Shown: positions 8,747 to 14,800 of the stretch, one piece after another | Numbering within the stretch: position 1 is the stretch's first letter | Layout: each line of letters opens with the position of its first letter | Assembly (NCBI GenBank): GCA_000402355.1 | Contig: AQRS01000034.1 | Location: forward strand, 1-17,443 | DNA from: Candidatus Iainarchaeum andersonii SCGC AAA011-E11 | GTDB taxonomy: Archaea; Iainarchaeota; Iainarchaeia; Iainarchaeales; Iainarchaeaceae | DNA length: 17,443 bases | Reading direction: 5' to 3' | Translations under genes and position numbers: made by a program | Notes under the pieces: generated by a model | Database searches by the model: none | What the model saw: only the letters and a program-made list of their open reading frames with translations | What the model was told of the DNA's origin: nothing

Positions 8747-8843
8747 AAGATTGCGGAAACGCCGAAAACCGGCAGTTCGTTTACTTGACTTAACGGTTAA
8801 AAATAACATTGTTAAGAACAATCTAAAGGGGGCATGGGGGCAA
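8747..8843 (+). promoter_or_regulatory. Intergenic promoter region of the giant protease gene
   Basis: A TATA-like TTAAAAATA (8797-8805) would place initiation near 8827, close to the start codon. A perfect inverted repeat, ATTGTT-AAG-AACAAT (8808-8822), lies between the box and the predicted start site, a position suited to a repressor operator. Two G5 runs (8828-8832 and 8836-8840) precede ATG 8844; the nearer is a plausible but imperfect ribosome site. A GCCG-AAAAC-CGGC hairpin (8761-8773) just after vapC is too short to call a terminator confidently. Confidence 0.4.
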
Positions 8844-11800
8844 ATGGGTAAAGACCGCAGGCTATGGGTTGCAACTGCAGCCTTGTCAAGCATTGTTTTG
8901 GTCGTCTTGCTTGCGACGCTCCTCACAAATTTAGGGGTAATCGGCGGAGACCCAACCGGCTTAACAGTTCTCGAAGGCACACAAACGACTCCAGAAACCC
9001 TTGCAGAAAACAGCCCACAAAATGAAACACTTTCGCCCAACAATCCAACCGAAAACGAAGGCACGGCACCGGAAACCAATGGGCAAAGCATCCAAGTTCA
9101 GGCACAGGAAACAAAAGCAAGTTGCCCCGAAATGGAGCAATTCTACGGCGGAAAATGTTTAGATGAATTAAATCCTTTCCAGAGGCAAAAGGCCGAGGAG
9201 TGCCTCCAGCAAAGAATCACAACGCAAAAACTCGGAATTGACTGGAGAAAAGCCTGTGGCGGCTCCGGAGGAGGGGGCGGTGGAGGCGGAAGCTCCGGAA
9301 ATGATTTCGGAAGCAATGCGGACAACGGCAATACAACAATCCCAAGCGCGCCCGCCCCAACCATACCGAATGATTCAGGCCAGGTTCCTCCCGAGGATTT
9401 TGATGTTTCCTTTTCCCCAAACAGCGAAACATTGAACTTGACTGAAGGCGATTCCGCAGGCTTTTCCGCAAGCGCCAACCTTGACGCCAATTTCGAGTGG
9501 CAGTTGGACGGAATGCAGGCCGGCAACGGGAAAGCATTCAATTTTTTGACAGCGAAAGGCTTTGAAGGAACTTATTTCCTGCAGGCTTTTGCAAAACGCA
9601 ATGGCAAAATAAAATTCAAAGCATGGAACATCATAGTAGGGAAAGCCCCAGAAAGCGATTATAGCATAATGTCGAAACAGGCGTTGGAGGACGCTAACGC
9701 TTTCAAGAAAATGCATTCTTCCCTCAGGCTCTTGTCTTTGGCCAGGCCTTTGGAAGCGCAAACTGTTATTGCAACTGTAGAGAAAGGAAGCGCTGAAAGC
9801 GTAATTAGCCAGTTGAAAAGCCTTGGAATCAGCGACGCGAACATTATTCCTCCGGGGGTTTTGGTTGTCGCAAAGCTTTCTCCAAACAAGTTTTTGCAGC
9901 TTGCAAAGCTCAATGACTTGAATTTCTTGAACCCAAACTTCAAGTATTCTGCAATGGAAACAATAAACCCAAACATTTCACAAGTTAACGCCCCTTTGCT
10001 TTGGGCTAAAGTATTGAATGACAAAAACATTACAGGCCAGGGAGTGAAAGTTGCGATACTGGACACCGGGGTGAATTCAAGGAATAAATATTTAGGATAC
10101 AAAGGTGTTAGTGGAGTTACTTGGGGCTACCTTGACCCTCAAGACATACAGGGAACGGGGCACGGGAGCCATGTCGCCGGAATTGCCGCCGGCGGGAGGC
10201 AAGGAACACAAGCAAATAACAATTATCCGTTGAATTATTATTTTGACGATGACAACTCCTCAAATGGCCTGATTTATTCAAAGGCCATGTTGGTCGATAA
10301 TTTCAATTCTACAAGTTCGAGGAGTTTCTTTGGCGGAAGCTGGGACGTGAACACCGATATCAGAAAATATAATTCTTCCTTGCGCTGCACGCTCTCAAAT
10401 GAGGATTTGTGCAGCATGATTTATCCCTATAATGTTGGCTCCGGGTATACTTTGGCAACTTGGCCTGCTGATGGAAACCTCGATATTTGGATTTACTTTT
10501 CTAACCCTTCAAACCTATCTTTTGTTGACGTTATGATTGGATTTGACCAAGTTAATTACCGCCAGTTTAGAAAAGACACGAACCTCCCTGCCGTACCAGG
10601 CTGGTCCAGGATTAGTTTCAATATTAATGAGCCATATCAATTCGTGGGAGCTTCACCCATTGGCACACCCTTGGATTTTAAAATGGTTAATGTGATTTAT
10701 TCGGTTCCAGTCAGCACGCAGGACTTTTTTGATTACATGGTAATTACGCCCCCTTATTGCAATTACAACGAAATTACTCAAAAATTAGACTGCACCCAAA
10801 CCCACGATATTAGCTCCATAGGGATCGCCCCTGATGCTGAAATTTTCAACGTTACCGTGTTGGATTCCTCCGGGAATGGAAATGCCAGTGACATCGCTTT
10901 CATGATGTTCGTTGCTGCTGGCGTGGATAGAAAGATTGAAAACCTGAGCCTCGGAAGAGCAGCCAACGACCCAAGCGACCCACTAGTCCGGCAAATGCAG
11001 TCACTGCATGGCTCCGGCTACGATGTTTCATTTATTGTTTCAGCGGGAAACTGCGGCAACGAAAACCCGAGCGGAAACTGCGGCGCTTACCGCGGCATTA
11101 CAACCCCCGGCATCAGCCCCGAAGCCATTACTGTTGCAGCTGTCGATTCAAGCAACCAAAAAGCAGGGTTTTCAAGTTCCGGGGAAAATGTTTCCGGAAA
11201 GCCTGACCTGACCGCACCGGGAGTCAATATTTTGTCATCCTTTAAAGCAAGCCCTTACTATTATACCACTGATACTACAGCAGTATTTTCAGGCACTTCA
11301 ATGAGTGCTCCGCATGTTTCTGGAGCTGCTGCCTTAATGCTGCAGGCAAACCCTAATTTGAGTTGGATAAGTGTTAAGAATTTGTTAACTTGGAATGCTT
11401 TAGACTTGGGAACTCAAGGTTTTGATGTGAATTATGGGTGGGGATTGCTTGACTTGAACAGGATTTTAGAACCGCATTTGTGGGCTAGTAACAAGAGTGT
11501 GTCTGGTTCTGTAAAGGCTGGCTCGTCTTTCAAGAAAAAAATCACGATTGGCAATGCGGGTATTGTAGAAGACTTAAATTCTTTTGTTTTAACTTTTGGA
11601 GATTCTAATCTTTCAGCAAGCTTTGACAAGACCTCCTTGATTCCTGGGGAGAATGCAAACTTGCAAATAATCTTGGACACTAGCAACGGCAAGGTCGCCA
11701 TTGGAGACTTTAACTCTTGGATTGATATTAACTCTAATGCTGCAAACAATCGCATTTACATTAATGTTGCAGTGCTTCCAAACCCTTCGCCGACAGTGTT

Positions 11801-14800
11801 GCTTGTAAAGCCAAAAACTGCTGGCGATAAGCTTAGAAACCAAGCAAAAATTGATTTTAATTTTTCTAATGAAGAATATTTTGAAGATTCAGTGCGCGCA
11901 AGGTTTTTTTATTCTTCAAATAAGGGGATTAAGGAGAATCCTTTAAATGACTTTAACATCATTAGTGACATTAAAATAATTGACCCAATGGATGATTTGG
12001 GCGGCACTGGTTTGAGTTGGGGCGCTCTTTCATTAGAGGATATTGATAAAAAGCAAGGGGTGGCTGCAGTCAAAATCACGGCCAGCAATGCGACCGGACT
12101 TAATTTGATTAAAAATTTCAGTTCGCCATTTAACTTGTCGAGTTTTTCACAAAATGGAAGGTTTTCAATTTGGCTTAACTTTCCGTCAAAAGCAGTCTCT
12201 TATGGGGACTCAGAAATCCAATTATACGATAATTCACCAGTTGATTTGTGCAAGTTACAGATTCCTACAAGCCAAATCGTTCCAGGGTGGAAACAATACG
12301 ACATCAACATGGATATTGGAGAATGCATAATTCAGGGCAGCTTCTCATTTTCGAACGTAACTGGCTTTGGTGTTGCGTGGAGTGGGTTTGATTCTTACAC
12401 TGGTACCACAAACTTACTAATTGACCAAGCAGTAGCTTACAAGAAGAGTTCAAACTGCCAGTCTTTTGATGCCAATGTTGACAATAATCAGTCATGCACT
12501 ATCAACTTGAACACTCTTTCAATTCCTTCCGGGAATCACTTCTTTGACTTGGAAGTGTGCGACACTTACTCTTGTTCTACTGACTCTACTGACGGCAATG
12601 TCTTCGTGAATTTCTTGTTCAAGCCCGACGCTAATTCTTTAACAATCACTGATGCTAACCAACTCATTAATTTTAGTGCTCTTGGAATTGACGCCGGCGA
12701 ACTTGGCGCAGGAATCGACGTCAATTGGTTTGTCGACGGGAACCCAAAATCTTACGGCATCGACTTTAACTTTTTAGGAAACGATTACAGCAATGGCGTT
12801 CATGATGTTAATGCTATTATTACCGACTCAATAGATTCGTACCAAGGGCAGGATTTTGTCGTGACAGAAGGATGGATCCTTACTGTATCAGGGTTAGAAA
12901 GAAACCCCCCGGTCACAAGCTCCGACGCCAATTCGAACTGGCAGAACTTTGACGCTAACGTATCTTTAACTTGTGTTGACGACAATTCCGGCTGTGCTTT
13001 GACTCAGTTCAGGGTTGATTCAGACTCTTCAAGCAACATTTCCCTTGGTACCTGGCAGACTTACACGATACCAGTTCTTTTCTCAGCTGACGGCAATTTT
13101 GCTTTGGATTTTAATTCTACAGACAATGTTGGGCATGTTGAGGCTACCAAAAGAGCTTATGTTCTAATTGACAAGGTTTCTCCAGTTACAACTTCTGATG
13201 CTAACTCCAGCTGGCAGAACTTTAATGCTAATGTTCGCTTGCTTTGCAGCGATAGTAATGCTTCAGGCTGTGCCCTGACCCAATACAAGGTTGATTCAGA
13301 CCCTTCAAGCAATATTAGTTTTGGAGCTTGGCGGAATTTGGGTGGGGCATATCTTTGGTGGGATAACTCTTGGGTTTACAAAATCCCGATAACAATCAGT
13401 GCCGGCGGGACATCAGGAAGATTATTGTTTCCAATAGACATTAATGCGAATACTTTAGGTGCTAACGAAACAACATTTTGGAATAACACTAGGGCCGATG
13501 GTTTTGATGTGAGATTCTTGAACTCATCAGAAACCACAGTATTAGAATCTCAGAGACTTCACTGGACTAATGACAATAATGCCTCTTTTTTAGTGGAGTT
13601 ACCAAGCATAGTGGATGAAAATATTTACTTATATTTTGGTAATTCCGGGGCGACCGATGACTCTAATTCAGCAGTAATTGATATAATAGACTCTTTTGAG
13701 GATGGAGATTATACTTCTGCTCCCGTTTGGACTGTCATACTGGGTTCTTTTTCAGCCGCAACGGGTGAATTAGTTTCTAGTGCCAATGATTCTACCATAG
13801 ATACCCCTAAGTCAATTACAAATTTTACATGGGTTGCCGCACAAGCCGATTTAAATGCCTCATTAGGTGGTGGTGCGACACTAAGATTCACCAATGTAAC
13901 AGAAGGAACAAATGCCAATGGATACGGATTAAACCTAGACACTACTCAAGCCAGTTTAAGATTAAACCCGGGTGGAGCCGGAGATCTCCTTACTACTCCA
14001 ATTGCAGGAGGTGGATTCAAAAAGACATTAACAGCAATTAGGGATTCATCTGGCTTGTGGAGATTCATAGTTGACGGGCAATATATAGGTCGGACTGCAG
14101 ATACAACTTTTGATGATGGGGCAAGCATATTATTTGAAGCAGGTGCTGGTGCTCCAGACACAGTTGATAACATTAGAGTTTGGTTTTCAACCGTCAGCGG
14201 AACGCCAACATATACTTTTAGCGGAGCCATTTCAAATGCCGGTCTAGTAGATGGGAATGTGGCTTTAGACTTTAAAGTAGATGGGAATGTGGCTTTAGAC
14301 TTTAACTCCATTGACAATGCGAGGAATGTTGAAGCAACAAAAAGAGCTTATGTTTTAATCGACAAGACCCCACCTTCTGGAGTTTCCTTAAGCTTAGGAG
14401 CAATTACAACTACTTCAGTCACTGCATTAGTTTCTGGAGCTTCTGACTCTTTAAGTGGCTTGCATTCCTTGCCTTATTGGTTTGACGCTGATTCCAATGC
14501 AAGGAATTCTGGCTGGACTGCAAGTGCTTCATGGAATGATTCAGGATTAAGCCCTAACTCTTTGCATTCTTACAGGGCAAAGGCAAAGGATACTTTAGGC
14601 AATGAAAGCGCTTTCACAGCCGCGCAGTCAAAATACACTTTAGCGAACAATACCTTAATTTCAAGCGTCATCTGCGGCGCTTCAAGCTGCTCCGTAAGCT
14701 TTGACCTCAACGCAAACCCAGCGGGAACTAATTACTTCATCGATGAAAACACCGGAAATCCCGGAAGCACCGACAGCGGATGGATTACGGCGGCCCCTCC

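Larger units (their letters stand above)
13185..14373 (+). repeat. Ig-like repeat, copy 2, split by a DUF2341/concanavalin-like cassette
   Basis: The first part (13185-13337, SDANSSWQNFNANVRLLC ... SNISFGAWRN) aligns with copy 1 up to the GTW strand. The remainder (from 14276: VDGNVALDFNSIDN ... VEATKRAYVLIDK) aligns with the rest of copy 1. About 910 to 940 bases lie between, depending on which copy of the 30-bp duplication is counted as host. The reading frame is kept across both joins. Confidence 0.85.

Noticed and set aside
8761..8773. GCCG-AAAAC-CGGC hairpin after vapC as a terminator
   Set aside because: A 4-bp stem without a following T run is too weak to support a terminator.
8834..8851. 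Five-codon ATG...TAA frame overlapping the protease start
   Set aside because: Too short and G-rich by composition. The in-frame ATG 8844 leads straight into the anchor segment; the mini-frame is probably chance.
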